Below are positions 41,596-50,153 of a DNA stretch of 64,000 nt, piece by piece. The notes below the pieces were generated by a model, which saw only the letters and a list, made by a program, of their open reading frames with translations, was not told the origin of the DNA and ran no database searches. This DNA is from Salinibacterium sp. dk2585 (lineage in GTDB: Bacteria; Actinomycetota; Actinomycetes; Actinomycetales; Microbacteriaceae), in the NCBI RefSeq assembly GCF_008001035.1, contig NZ_CP042856.1:2418001-2482000 (forward strand), written 5' to 3'. How positions within the stretch are numbered: position 1 is the first letter of the stretch; each line of letters begins with the position of its first letter. A program made the translations under genes and the position numbers.

Positions 41596-42525
41596 TCAGG
41601 TGAAGCGGATGCTGGACTGCAGCCGCGTGCGCACCTCGAACAGTTCCGTGCCGCCGATCAGTGGCGCGTCGGCAAGGTCACCCCGCAGCACGCCTGGCAG
41701 GCGCGAACGCTGCACGACCGCACTCGTGACGCCGCGCATCCGGCCGACGGTCAGAGCCTCGTCGATCGCGTCGTCCGGCACGACGACGACGAGGTTCGTG
41801 AACTTGACCTTGGCGGCCCTCGCGACCGACTTGGCCCGCAGCGACAGGGAATGGAGCGGCCGCTCCCCCGGCGCAAGCGCCTCGCCCACGATCTCGTTGC
41901 GCTTGACCCGCACGGGCGAGCCCCAATCCTCAGACTGCACCGCGAAGAGCCCGCTCGGCCCGAGCACGACATGGTCGAGCTTCGACGCCCACGGGTCGCC
42001 CGCGGCATCCGTCGCCACGTCATGCCAGACCGTGTAGGCGATGCCGAGCTCGGCCGCCTGCGCCGCCGTCGCCTCCTCCGCGAGGGCGTTCGCGAGCAGG
42101 TGGCGGATGTCGCGGGGCGCCGACCGCACGAGTGCGGGGTCATACGGGTCTGGCAGGGCGGCGCCTCGGCCGGCCCACTCACGCATCAGGTCGAGGTAGT
42201 GCTCACGGCTGAGCCCGCCGGGGTGCCCGTAGGTGCGCGCCTGGGGGCGGCTCTCGGAGGTTCGCCGCGGCGCGGCTGGAGCCCATGTCGCATGGCTCTG
42301 TGCGTTGCGGCTGGGGCGACCGCGATCGTAGGCCGCCCGGTCGACCGGCGTGCCGAGCTGTTCCCACGCGCGCTGCACGTCGTGGAAGCGCTTCGCGTCG
42401 CCGCCCGTGTCGGGGTGCGTCTCGCGCAGCATCCGCCGGTATGCCTTGCGCAGCTCCTCGTCGCTCGCGCTCGGCGCGACGCCGAGCACCTCATAGGGCG
42501 ACGGGTTCAGCGGGCTGGGTGGCAC
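41596..42525 (-). CDS. J-domain protein fused to a NERD-like nuclease-related domain
   Basis: A 309-residue protein. The N-terminal DnaJ domain (about 10-65) has YEVLGVAPSASDEELRKAYR and the HPD motif at His37-Asp39, needed to stimulate DnaK ATPase. After a Pro/Arg linker, residues about 135-300 resemble a NERD domain: VWHDVATDAAGDPWASKLDHVVLGPSGLFAV and VVPDDAIDEAL. The pairing suggests recruitment of DnaK to a nucleic acid or nuclease-related task. Function of the fusion is unknown to me. Confidence 0.78.
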   Translation of the reverse strand: MPPSPLNPSPYEVLGVAPSASDEELRKAYRRMLRETHPDTGGDAKRFHDVQRAWEQLGTPVDRAAYDRGRPSRNAQSHATWAPAAPRRTSESRPQARTYGHPGGLSREHYLDLMREWAGRGAALPDPYDPALVRSAPRDIRHLLANALAEEATAAQAAELGIAYTVWHDVATDAAGDPWASKLDHVVLGPSGLFAVQSEDWGSPVRVKRNEIVGEALAPGERPLHSLSLRAKSVARAAKVKFTNLVVVVPDDAIDEALTVGRMRGVTSAVVQRSRLPGVLRGDLADAPLIGGTELFEVRTRLQSSIRFT

Positions 42526-42537
42526 CGGTCCAGAGTA

Positions 42538-44304
42538 CTAGCGGCCACCTCCACCGCCGCCGCCACCGCCACCGCCCGAGACGGCGCCGCCAGTCGAACC
42601 GCCCGAGGAGGAGCTGAAGCTGGACGTCGCGCTCGTGCTGACGCTCCCGATGCTCGAGGCGAAGACGGCCGCATTGAAGGGGCCCGAGCCGACGTACCAG
42701 TCGGGTGTGCTGCCCTGCTCCTGGTAGTAGCGCCCGAGCTCCTCCGCCCACTCCTTCTCATGGCCGAAGAGCATTGCGTAGGGCAGCAGCTTCTCGTTGA
42801 GCTTCACGATCTGGGCCGTGTCGTCGGTGGCGATGGGTTCGCGGAGGGCGCCCTGGGGCGACTGCAGGTAGCGCAAGCGGTCTGCCTCCGCGAGTTCGAT
42901 GTAGTCCTTGAGGCCCTTCATGTGGTCGCGCACTGCCACCCCGCGCTCGTCGAGGGGAGTCTTGATGAGCGGCATGAAGGACGAGGCTCCCACGATGAGC
43001 GAGAGGGCAAGCGCGACACCGGGCCATCCGCCGCCGTAGGCGAGGTCGAGCGAGACCGCCGCGAAGATGATGCCCGCCACCATGGCAACAGCGTTGAAGA
43101 TCAACACGGGCACGACGGCCTTGCCCGGGTACTTGCGCCGGTAGCCCTCCTCCACGAGCTGCTTGCCGACCCGCTCATAGAGCTTGCCGAGCTTCTTGGT
43201 CGCCTTCTCGTCCTGTTTGTCGAGGTCGCGGTGCTCTCCCGGCGTGAGGGTCGCGCCGAAGAGCGCGTGCAGGAACTCGCGTTCGTACTCGTCGACGCCA
43301 TCCGCCGTCACGAACTGGAGGCGGTACCTGGGCTTCTTGATGAGGGGCGACATCCCCGCCTCGATGACACGGATGCGACGGGCGACCGCGAGCGCGATGA
43401 TCTGCGCCGGCGTGGCTTTGGCGCCCGCACCCACCACGAAGGCTGACTTCACGAGGGGCTCGCCTGGTGGTGGGCCGTATTCGGGCACGATGATGCCGCG
43501 CCCCGGAGCATCCGCCAGCCGCGTCCGACGCACGTGGAAGGCCCACAGCAGCGCGACGACCGTGCCGGCAGCGCCGACGAAGGAGAGCGTCGGCCAGGGC
43601 GCGTCGAAGAAGCCGCTCGGGCGCTCGGTGAAGGTGTCAGGCTCGAAGCCGACCGCGATGGTGAGGCCCTCATACGGCCCCACGTTGCGCGCCTCGAAGT
43701 TGAGACCGTCGATCTCGGCCGGCTTCGCCTGGCCCTCCGCACCCCAGACGGCAGCGACGTTGCCCGTGAGCTTCTCTTCGAGGCCCGGCTCAAGGTGGAG
43801 GGTCGCGCTCACGACGCCGAACGGCTGCGGCCACTCGAGACCGTTCACGTCCCAGTAGAACTCGTCCGAGTCCGTGTCGGGGTAGTAGCGGTTCGCATTG
43901 ACCATCGTGTACTCGATGACGTAAGTCTGCTCGCCCTGCACGTAGTCGTCGCCGCCGAGGGCGAGCTCGATGCCGCCGTCGACATCCTCTTCCTCGTATT
44001 CGACCGGTGCACCCGTCTCGTCAGTGACTGACACGACGGTCGGATGCGTCGGCAGGCCGTTGTAGCGGTCGGGGATGGTGCGCAGGATGCCGCGGTTCTG
44101 GTCGAAGTCGGGGAACTCCGCCACGATCGTCTCGACCACACGCAGCGTCGCGCGACCCTCCTCATTCGTGCCGAGGTAGTAGTCGGCGTGGAAGCTTTCG
44201 AACTCGAAGTCTTCAACGCCGGCCTGCGCCGCTTGGACGGGTGCCGACCACACCCCGAGCAGGGCGAGGGCGGTGACGGCGAGCACGGAGAGGAAACGTC
44301 TCAT
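42538..44304 (-). CDS. DUF2207 membrane protein
   Basis: A 588-residue protein beginning with a signal peptide (RRFLSVLAVTALALLGVWS). An extracytoplasmic DUF2207 region (FHADYYLGTNEEGRATLRVVE, NRGILRTIPDRYNG) is followed by a helix near 250, a cytoplasmic part and two more helices near 410-450. The C-terminus is an extreme Gly-rich tail (more than ten consecutive Gly), a hallmark of this family. The start at 44304 is preferred although the upstream frame stays open. The function of DUF2207 is unknown; a membrane-envelope role is usually guessed. Confidence 0.85.
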   Translation of the reverse strand: MRRFLSVLAVTALALLGVWSAPVQAAQAGVEDFEFESFHADYYLGTNEEGRATLRVVETIVAEFPDFDQNRGILRTIPDRYNGLPTHPTVVSVTDETGAPVEYEEEDVDGGIELALGGDDYVQGEQTYVIEYTMVNANRYYPDTDSDEFYWDVNGLEWPQPFGVVSATLHLEPGLEEKLTGNVAAVWGAEGQAKPAEIDGLNFEARNVGPYEGLTIAVGFEPDTFTERPSGFFDAPWPTLSFVGAAGTVVALLWAFHVRRTRLADAPGRGIIVPEYGPPPGEPLVKSAFVVGAGAKATPAQIIALAVARRIRVIEAGMSPLIKKPRYRLQFVTADGVDEYEREFLHALFGATLTPGEHRDLDKQDEKATKKLGKLYERVGKQLVEEGYRRKYPGKAVVPVLIFNAVAMVAGIIFAAVSLDLAYGGGWPGVALALSLIVGASSFMPLIKTPLDERGVAVRDHMKGLKDYIELAEADRLRYLQSPQGALREPIATDDTAQIVKLNEKLLPYAMLFGHEKEWAEELGRYYQEQGSTPDWYVGSGPFNAAVFASSIGSVSTSATSSFSSSSGGSTGGAVSGGGGGGGGGGGR

Positions 44305-44373
44305 ACACGCCACGATAGGCGCGCAGCACCCGCTCCGCGTCAACCGATCGGCCGACGCCGACAGACGGATGCC

Positions 44374-44904
44374 CTAGAAGCTCACCTCGAACGATTCGAT
44401 CCCCGACCACGGGCTCGTCAGCTCGACGCGCTCCAGCAGCTGGTCCTTCGGCATGTCGAAGAAGAGGGTGGACTCGACGGACTCTCCCGCGTCGAGCGCC
44501 TGCATGCCGCCGTCGGCGGCCGTCCCGGCCCAATAGTCGGGGAAGTACTCCACGTCGGAGGCGAGGCCCTTGACCTTGAGCTGTGCGAGGTCAATCGTCT
44601 CGTCCGTGCCGTTTTCGACATTGACCCCGACGGTGCAGTACTGGCCCACGGCCGTGAACTCGGGCTTGTCCTCGCCCACGCCGCTGATGCCGCAGATGCG
44701 ACGTGTCACCGAGACCGCGACGCCATCTTCGCTCGCGAATGCCTTGCCCACGTCGGAGTTCGCGGCCGGCGCCGAAGGCGGTGCCGCGTCTCCAGCGCAA
44801 CCGACGAGCGAGACGCCCAGCCCGGCGACAGCGAGGGCGACAGCGACTGAACGGCCGGAGCGGACCCAAGCGCGGCTCATCCGAGCGGTGACGTGCTTGG
44901 GCAT
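44374..44904 (-). CDS. Secreted DUF4352-like lipoprotein
   Basis: A 176-residue lipoprotein with a signal peptide and lipobox SLVGC (Cys36). The mature part carries GQYCTVGVNVENGTDETIDL, an immunoglobulin-like beta segment typical of DUF4352/telomeric-like fold proteins, and two Cys that may pair. It follows no obvious partner but is 70 bp upstream of the DUF2207 gene on the same strand, so both may reach the cell surface together. Function unknown. Confidence 0.8.
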   Translation of the reverse strand: MPKHVTARMSRAWVRSGRSVAVALAVAGLGVSLVGCAGDAAPPSAPAANSDVGKAFASEDGVAVSVTRRICGISGVGEDKPEFTAVGQYCTVGVNVENGTDETIDLAQLKVKGLASDVEYFPDYWAGTAADGGMQALDAGESVESTLFFDMPKDQLLERVELTSPWSGIESFEVSF

Positions 44905-45119
44905 GGAGCACCTCCAGGGCGTCTTTCAACATCGAAAGGAAACAATGCGGCCACGGCCGCGTCGGGTAAGACCCAAGTAAAGCGCGCGCATCACCGCAAG
45001 TGGCAGTCCCCACAATGGGTGCCGACAGCCCCTTCTCCCGCGCGACACACCCCGAACTGGGGTGCGAATCGCCGCCTCGCGTTAGTGCGCCGTTCGGATT
45101 CGAATGATGGACTGGAGTC

Positions 45120-46067
45120 ATGTCCGGTTATACGGCCGCTCACCGACGGCCCGACCATTTCGTCCTGCACCTCAGCGACACCCACCTTCTCGCTGGAGGC
45201 AAGCGCCTCTACGACCGTGTCGACAGCGAAGCGCGCCTGGCTGAACTCTTTGCGCGCTTGGAAGCATCCGGTGCTCGCCCGGAGGCGATCGTGCTCACGG
45301 GCGACCTCGCCGATCACGGCGAGCCGGAGGCCTACGCGAAGCTTCGCGCGATCGTCGAACCCGCGGCGGAACGCCTGGGCGCACAGGTCGTGTGGGTCAT
45401 GGGCAACCACGACGACCGGGGCGCGTTCCGCGAGCAACTGCTCGACCAGCACCCCTCGACCAGGCCCGTCGACCGCGTGCACGACATCAACGGCCTCCGC
45501 ATCATCACGCTCGACTCGACCGTGCCGGGCCACCATCACGGCGAGGTGAGCGACGAGCAGCTCGACTGGCTCGCCGAGGAACTCGCGTCACCCGCACCTC
45601 ATGGCACGATCCTCGCGATGCACCACCCGCCCGTGCCGAGCGTGCAAGACCTCGCGGTGCTCGTGGAGCTTCGCGACCGCGGGCCCCTCGCCGAGGTCGT
45701 GCGAGGCTCGGACATCCGGAGCATCATCGCGGGCCACCTGCACTATTCGACGACCGCGACCTTCGCCGGCATCCCCGTCTCGGTCGCATCCGCCACCTGC
45801 TACACGCAGGACCTCGCGGGCGAGTTCGGTTCGACCATGCCGCGCGACGGTGCGCAGTCGTACAACCTCATCCACGTCTACGACGACACCGTCATGCACA
45901 CGGTCGTGCCCGTCGCAGCCTCCTCGACGCTGTCGTACACCTCGACCGACGAGACGGCGCAGATCCTCGCCCGTCACGGGGTGAGCATCCTGCCTCCGGC
46001 CAATGCGCCCGTGCCGGCGGAGCCGCCGCTGACGACGGGAGTGCTCGACCTCATGCCCGTCGGGTAG
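45120..46067 (+). CDS. Metallophosphoesterase, CpdA-like phosphodiesterase
   Basis: A 315-residue calcineurin-like phosphoesterase. All metal motifs are visible: HLSDTHLL, LTGDLADHGEP, VMGNHDDRG, AMHHPPVP and AGHLHYSTTATF. The pattern is closest to class III cyclic nucleotide phosphodiesterases, so hydrolysis of cAMP or another phosphodiester is likely but unproven. ATG at 45120 follows a 215-bp gap from the divergent lipoprotein gene. It is convergent with the Stealth gene, stops being 1 bp apart. Confidence 0.88.
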   Translation: MSGYTAAHRRPDHFVLHLSDTHLLAGGKRLYDRVDSEARLAELFARLEASGARPEAIVLTGDLADHGEPEAYAKLRAIVEPAAERLGAQVVWVMGNHDDRGAFREQLLDQHPSTRPVDRVHDINGLRIITLDSTVPGHHHGEVSDEQLDWLAEELASPAPHGTILAMHHPPVPSVQDLAVLVELRDRGPLAEVVRGSDIRSIIAGHLHYSTTATFAGIPVSVASATCYTQDLAGEFGSTMPRDGAQSYNLIHVYDDTVMHTVVPVAASSTLSYTSTDETAQILARHGVSILPPANAPVPAEPPLTTGVLDLMPVG

Positions 46068-46068
46068 C

Positions 46069-47601
46069 TCAGTCGCTCGGGCTCTCCCATGGCGCCGCGA
46101 TCGGGAAGTAGTGCTCGAGGAACCCCAGCACCGCTTCGGCCCGCTCCATCGCGTCGAGCTCGGGGAAGGAGCCGTCGTTGAGGCAGAAGAAGTCGTAGTC
46201 GCGCCGCTTCAGCAGTCGCTTCATGTCCTTCACACCCTGCCGCGCGGTCGTGTCGACGTAGCGCACCCTGGCCGTCGGCTGGATGACCGCGCGCCCCGTC
46301 ATGAGTGCGTAGTAGTGGTAGAAGGAGTTGGTCACCGAGATGTCGGTGGCCTGCCGGAACTGTGCGGCGGCAGTGCGGGCGAACTCCTCGGGGAACTCGG
46401 CCTCCAGCTCCTGCAGCACTGAACGGCGCAGGGGCGCGGCGGCATGCTCGAGGTGGTTCGTGATCGTCACGCCGAAGCGGTCTTTGAGGAGCCTGCGGTT
46501 GGTGCGTGCCGCATTCTCGAAGCCGCTGCGGCTGGGATGGTTCTGCCCCATGCCAATGCGCGTCTCAGACAGGATGAACTTGCTCACGCCGCCGGGAGAG
46601 AAGAACATCTCGGGCCCGACCGCGCGGCCGAAGAACATGTCGTCGTTCGAGTAGAGGAAGTGCTCGCTCAGCCCCTCGATGTGGTGCAGTTGGCTCTCAA
46701 CCGCGTGCGAGTTGTGGGTCGGCAGCACGCTCGTGTCGGCGAAGAACTGCTCGCTCCGCAGTAGCGTGACCTTCGGATGCTCGGCCAGCCAGGCGGGCCG
46801 CGGCGAGTCGGTCACGATGTAGATGTTGCGGATCCACGGCGCGAAGAGGTGCACCGAGCGAAGCGCGTACTTGAGTTCGTCGATCTGCCGGAAACGCGCC
46901 TCGTGGTCGTCACCTTCGCCCACGACGTAGCTCGCCATGCGCGCCGCACGCTGCCGCTGGTACTCCTCGGATGACCCGTCGACCCACGAGAAGATGATGT
47001 CGATGTCGAAGGTCACATCGAGGCTCGAGGGTTCGAACATTCCCTGCAGGGTCGGCCACTGCCGCCCATAGAGCTCGACCGTGTCACGCACGATCTCCGA
47101 GGTGGGGGTGTGGTGCCGCTGCAGGATGTTGGGGCGCGGAGCGATGACCTGGCCACGGATGTCGTCCCACTCCCACAGCTCGACCGGAACACCGTTCTCG
47201 TGGTCGTAGCGCAGGGTGCCGTGCTCAGAGATGCGGGGACGGTACAGAGTGAAGGCCCGCGCCTCCGGGTCGGGTGACAGCCTGCCCTCCGCGAGCGGCA
47301 CCGAACTCCCAACGACGGATTGGTCGACGCGGATGTCGCGTGCAGCGAGGTCTGCCCTCGCGGCCTTCGCCATCCTCATGGTTCGCGAGCGGAAGGGTTC
47401 CGCCTGGCACGCCGAGGCAAGAGCGGCTTCGAACCGCTCACGCTCGGCGAGATCGATGACGACGACCGGACGCGGGTCCTGCCTGCGCACGAGGAAGTAG
47501 TCGATGCCGTTGGCGGTCAGCACATCCCGCACGAAGTCGAGGTCAGCGCGGAACGCCTGCCACGGAGTGAGGCCGTCGCAGCCAAGGGAAGAGAGAGTCA
47601 T
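46069..47601 (-). CDS. Stealth-family sugar-phosphate transferase
   Basis: A 510-residue protein with the conserved regions of Stealth proteins (hexose-1-phosphotransferases of capsule and cell-wall polysaccharides). CR1 is FDIDIIFSWVDGS, CR2 includes DELKYALRSVHLFAPWIRNI, CR3 has LEHAAAPLRRSVLQELEAEF, and CR4 ends VKDMKRLLKRRDYDFFCLND. YSNDDMFFG is the nucleotide-sugar motif. It would build a surface glycopolymer. The frame extends to 47730, but that overlaps the next gene; the 47601 start lacks a strong ribosome site, so it is uncertain. Confidence 0.85.
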   Translation of the reverse strand: MTLSSLGCDGLTPWQAFRADLDFVRDVLTANGIDYFLVRRQDPRPVVVIDLAERERFEAALASACQAEPFRSRTMRMAKAARADLAARDIRVDQSVVGSSVPLAEGRLSPDPEARAFTLYRPRISEHGTLRYDHENGVPVELWEWDDIRGQVIAPRPNILQRHHTPTSEIVRDTVELYGRQWPTLQGMFEPSSLDVTFDIDIIFSWVDGSSEEYQRQRAARMASYVVGEGDDHEARFRQIDELKYALRSVHLFAPWIRNIYIVTDSPRPAWLAEHPKVTLLRSEQFFADTSVLPTHNSHAVESQLHHIEGLSEHFLYSNDDMFFGRAVGPEMFFSPGGVSKFILSETRIGMGQNHPSRSGFENAARTNRRLLKDRFGVTITNHLEHAAAPLRRSVLQELEAEFPEEFARTAAAQFRQATDISVTNSFYHYYALMTGRAVIQPTARVRYVDTTARQGVKDMKRLLKRRDYDFFCLNDGSFPELDAMERAEAVLGFLEHYFPIAAPWESPSD

Positions 47602-47683
47602 GTAGGCCCAATCGTTCGAGCCTGGGCCCACATGAGTGAAGGAGCCCGTCAGCCTTCCCCAGCATAACGAGGCGCGTGGTCGG

Positions 47684-47905
47684 TCACTGCGCCGATGAGA
47701 GCCCCCGCGCAATCTCCGCGATGCGCTCATCGCTCAGCTCAACGCCTGTCTCGCGTACCCGCTGCCGCAACATCTGCTCTGCTGATTCGTGCGTGTGGCC
47801 CTGACGAAGATCTGAGCGCACCTGCTCGATGATGCCGTCGAGACGCTGCTCATTGCTGGCGTCGTCGCTGCCGTCCTGGATGGGGCCGTCCTGTGTCTCA
47901 CGCAT
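47684..47905 (-). CDS. Small acidic hypothetical protein
   Basis: A 73-residue soluble protein starting MRETQDGPIQDG and ending GLSSAQ. The middle, RLDGIIEQVRSDLRQGHTHESAEQMLRQRV, predicts two amphipathic helices. I recognise no family. ATG at 47905 is chosen because the longer frame upstream is Ser/Arg-rich and unlike a real N-terminus. It lies just upstream of the Stealth gene on the same strand and may share its transcript. Confidence 0.6.
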   Translation of the reverse strand: MRETQDGPIQDGSDDASNEQRLDGIIEQVRSDLRQGHTHESAEQMLRQRVRETGVELSDERIAEIARGLSSAQ

Positions 47906-48074
47906 GACGCCATCGTGCGCCGGGCACCCTACGGTTGCCTGAATGCGCGGCCGCCGCGGCTGTGCGGGAGGTTTCAGCCAAGAAATCGCGTGGAAACTGT
48001 GCGATTCGCCCTCCGGGTACGGCTGTTGTCGCGAGAGACTATGTCTGGATCCGCGAAGGGACAACACGCGCACC

Positions 48075-48491
48075 ATGCCTGAGCTCCACAACATACGACT
48101 GCCCGCCGGGTGGTACCCCGACCCCAGTGGGGCCGATCACCGTCGCTGGTGGGACGGCAAGACGTGGACGCAGCACACCGCGCCATTCCAGCGGCCCGCC
48201 CCCGTCTACGACGTCGTGGACCTCGTGGAGCAGAAGGCGACACTGCGCGACGGCGAGGAAGCCGAGACATCCGCAGCCGCAGCGCCCCGTCGCATCCGCA
48301 CCGCCGCCCGCATCGGCCGTGGCCTTGCGGCCCTCGCACACAAGCTGCCGTTCGGGCTTCCCGCTCCAGCGGACGATCCACAGGAAGACAGGGTCGATGG
48401 GCCTCCGCCCACGCCGCCAGCTCCACCGGCCCGCGCCAAGGGCGCTTCCGCCAAGAAGTCCGCGCCCCGGCGGCCGCGCGCCCGCCACTGA
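48075..48491 (+). CDS. DUF2510 domain protein
   Basis: A 138-residue protein. The N-terminal 35 residues match DUF2510: AGWYPDPSGADHRRWWDGKTWTQH. The rest is Ala/Pro/Arg-rich and probably disordered, ending ARH. DUF2510 is common in actinobacterial membrane and regulatory proteins, with unknown function. No membrane segment is visible here. ATG at 48075 fits the domain start; the upstream frame shows no family match. Confidence 0.8.
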   Translation: MPELHNIRLPAGWYPDPSGADHRRWWDGKTWTQHTAPFQRPAPVYDVVDLVEQKATLRDGEEAETSAAAAPRRIRTAARIGRGLAALAHKLPFGLPAPADDPQEDRVDGPPPTPPAPPARAKGASAKKSAPRRPRARH

Positions 48492-48603
48492 GCTGGGCAC
48501 TCGCCCCCGAAGCCGAGCACTCACCCCCGAAGCGGGGATGCCGCTACACCTCACCGACTGGTTACCGTGAACCGAATCGTCACAGACCGGAGGGGGACCG
48601 GGC

Positions 48604-49263
48604 GTGAGCTTTACCGGACAGGAATACCCGAACCAGTCCGCACCGGGGTTCCGCGACCCTCGCGCGCTCAGCGAGGAGGAGTGGCGAGCCTCGCTGCCAT
48701 CGTTCGGGCAGCAGCTCGGCACTGGTCTCAGGCCCACGGACCCCCTCAGGCAGTCGGAAACCATTGCCCGCGCCAACTCCCGAATCCCGTCGGCATCATG
48801 GGACACGGGGCCCGTCCGCAGCAACACCGCGTGGGTGTGGTGCCTAATCGCGACGCCCTTTGTCGGTAGTGCCGCGGCAGCGCCCGTTGCAATCATGATC
48901 TTCGGCCTCGAACACTTCATCGCGGTTGCTCGGGCACAAGACGACGGCTCGATGGCGGCCAGCCTGACGGTGTTCGTCGTCGCGACAACCCTGACGATCG
49001 CCGCGCTGGTACTCCTCTTCGCCGTCAAGGACCGCTCTGCTTTGCGGCGGCTGGGGCACGAGGAGACGGCGGCGCCGTGGCTCGCACCGCTCTGGCCGCT
49101 TTTGTACCTCGTCGTCCGGACCACGTTCGCTCGCAGGCAGGCAGGGAGCGGCGCTGCGCCGCTCGTGGTGTACCTGGTCCTGCAACTCGGCCCGCCGGCG
49201 CTCGGCGTCGCGGCGGCTGCCCTCCAGGCTGCGTCAGTAGCCTCCGGCTCGAGCGCCCCGTGA
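48604..49263 (+). CDS. Small multipass membrane protein
   Basis: A 219-residue protein with a GTG start at 48604 preceded by GGAGGGGGACC. The first 75 residues are soluble and Ser/Pro-rich; hydrophobic segments follow near 78-102 (WVWCLIATPFVGSAAAAPVA), 115-140 and 185-205. No family recognised. It sits between the DUF2510 gene and the IclR regulator on the same strand with short gaps. Confidence 0.7.
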   Translation: MSFTGQEYPNQSAPGFRDPRALSEEEWRASLPSFGQQLGTGLRPTDPLRQSETIARANSRIPSASWDTGPVRSNTAWVWCLIATPFVGSAAAAPVAIMIFGLEHFIAVARAQDDGSMAASLTVFVVATTLTIAALVLLFAVKDRSALRRLGHEETAAPWLAPLWPLLYLVVRTTFARRQAGSGAAPLVVYLVLQLGPPALGVAAAALQAASVASGSSAP

Positions 49264-49275
49264 GACGCTGAACAC

Positions 49276-50043
49276 ATGGCCAACTCGCCGAGTGGTGACT
49301 CCCTCATCTCTCGTGTCGTTCGCATCCTCGAGACGTTCGACACGGATCGCACGAGCCGTAGCGTCTCGGATATCGCACGGCGCACGGGCATCCCGTCGTC
49401 GACGACCCACCGGCTCGTCGCAGAATTGAGCGAGCACGGCCTGCTCGAACGCGACGAGCGCGGCAACGTGCACGTCGGGATGCGCCTCTGGGAGCTGGCC
49501 ATGCGCGGCTCGCAGGCGCTGCGACTTCGCCAGATCGCGATCCCGTTCATGGAGAGCGTGCAGGCGAAGGTGCGCCAGCACACGCAGTTGGCGGTGCTGG
49601 AAGACGACGAGGCCCTCTTCATCGAGCGGCTTTCGAGCCGCGACTCCGGCGCGAACATCACACGGATCGCGGGGCGCCTGCCGCTGCACGCCTCGTCGTC
49701 CGGCCTCGTGCTGCTGGCCAATGCGGATGCCGCGCTGCAGGACCGCGTGCTCGCGGGCGAGTTGCAGCAGCGCTCGGCCGAGACCGTGACCGACCCCGCT
49801 CGTCTGCGCTCGATGATCGGCGAGATCCGACGCATCGGGCACGTCATCGCCCCCGGCTACATCGCACCGGAATCGGTGGGTGTCGCGGTACCGGTCAAGG
49901 GCCCGGGTGGCGGCACGATCGCGGCGCTCTCTGTCGTGCTCCCTCGCGACCACGGCGACGTCGGAACCGTCGTGATGTATCTCAAGTCGGCCTCGACGGG
50001 GATCACCCGCGCAATGCGCGATTCACAGAATCTTTCCCATTGA
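49276..50043 (+). CDS. IclR-family transcriptional regulator, likely pobA activator
   Basis: A 255-residue regulator. The N-terminal HTH spans about 8-65 (VSDIARRTGIPSSTTHRLVAEL) and the IclR effector domain follows (VQAKVRQHTQLAVLEDDEALF, YIAPESVGVAVPVKGPGG). IclR members such as PobR/PcaR control hydroxybenzoate catabolism, and pobA lies 110 bp downstream on the same strand, so regulation of pobA is likely. ATG at 49276 is 12 bp after the membrane-protein stop. Confidence 0.9.
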   Translation: MANSPSGDSLISRVVRILETFDTDRTSRSVSDIARRTGIPSSTTHRLVAELSEHGLLERDERGNVHVGMRLWELAMRGSQALRLRQIAIPFMESVQAKVRQHTQLAVLEDDEALFIERLSSRDSGANITRIAGRLPLHASSSGLVLLANADAALQDRVLAGELQQRSAETVTDPARLRSMIGEIRRIGHVIAPGYIAPESVGVAVPVKGPGGGTIAALSVVLPRDHGDVGTVVMYLKSASTGITRAMRDSQNLSH

Positions 50044-50153
50044 ACAGGAACTGAGTTCATGCTCGGCCCAGGGCTCTCCACAATGGCAGCAGGGCCCACG
50101 ACAGGCCTCCACTGACACTCGCGGCACCGGGCCGCGCCGACAAAGGAGTCCCC

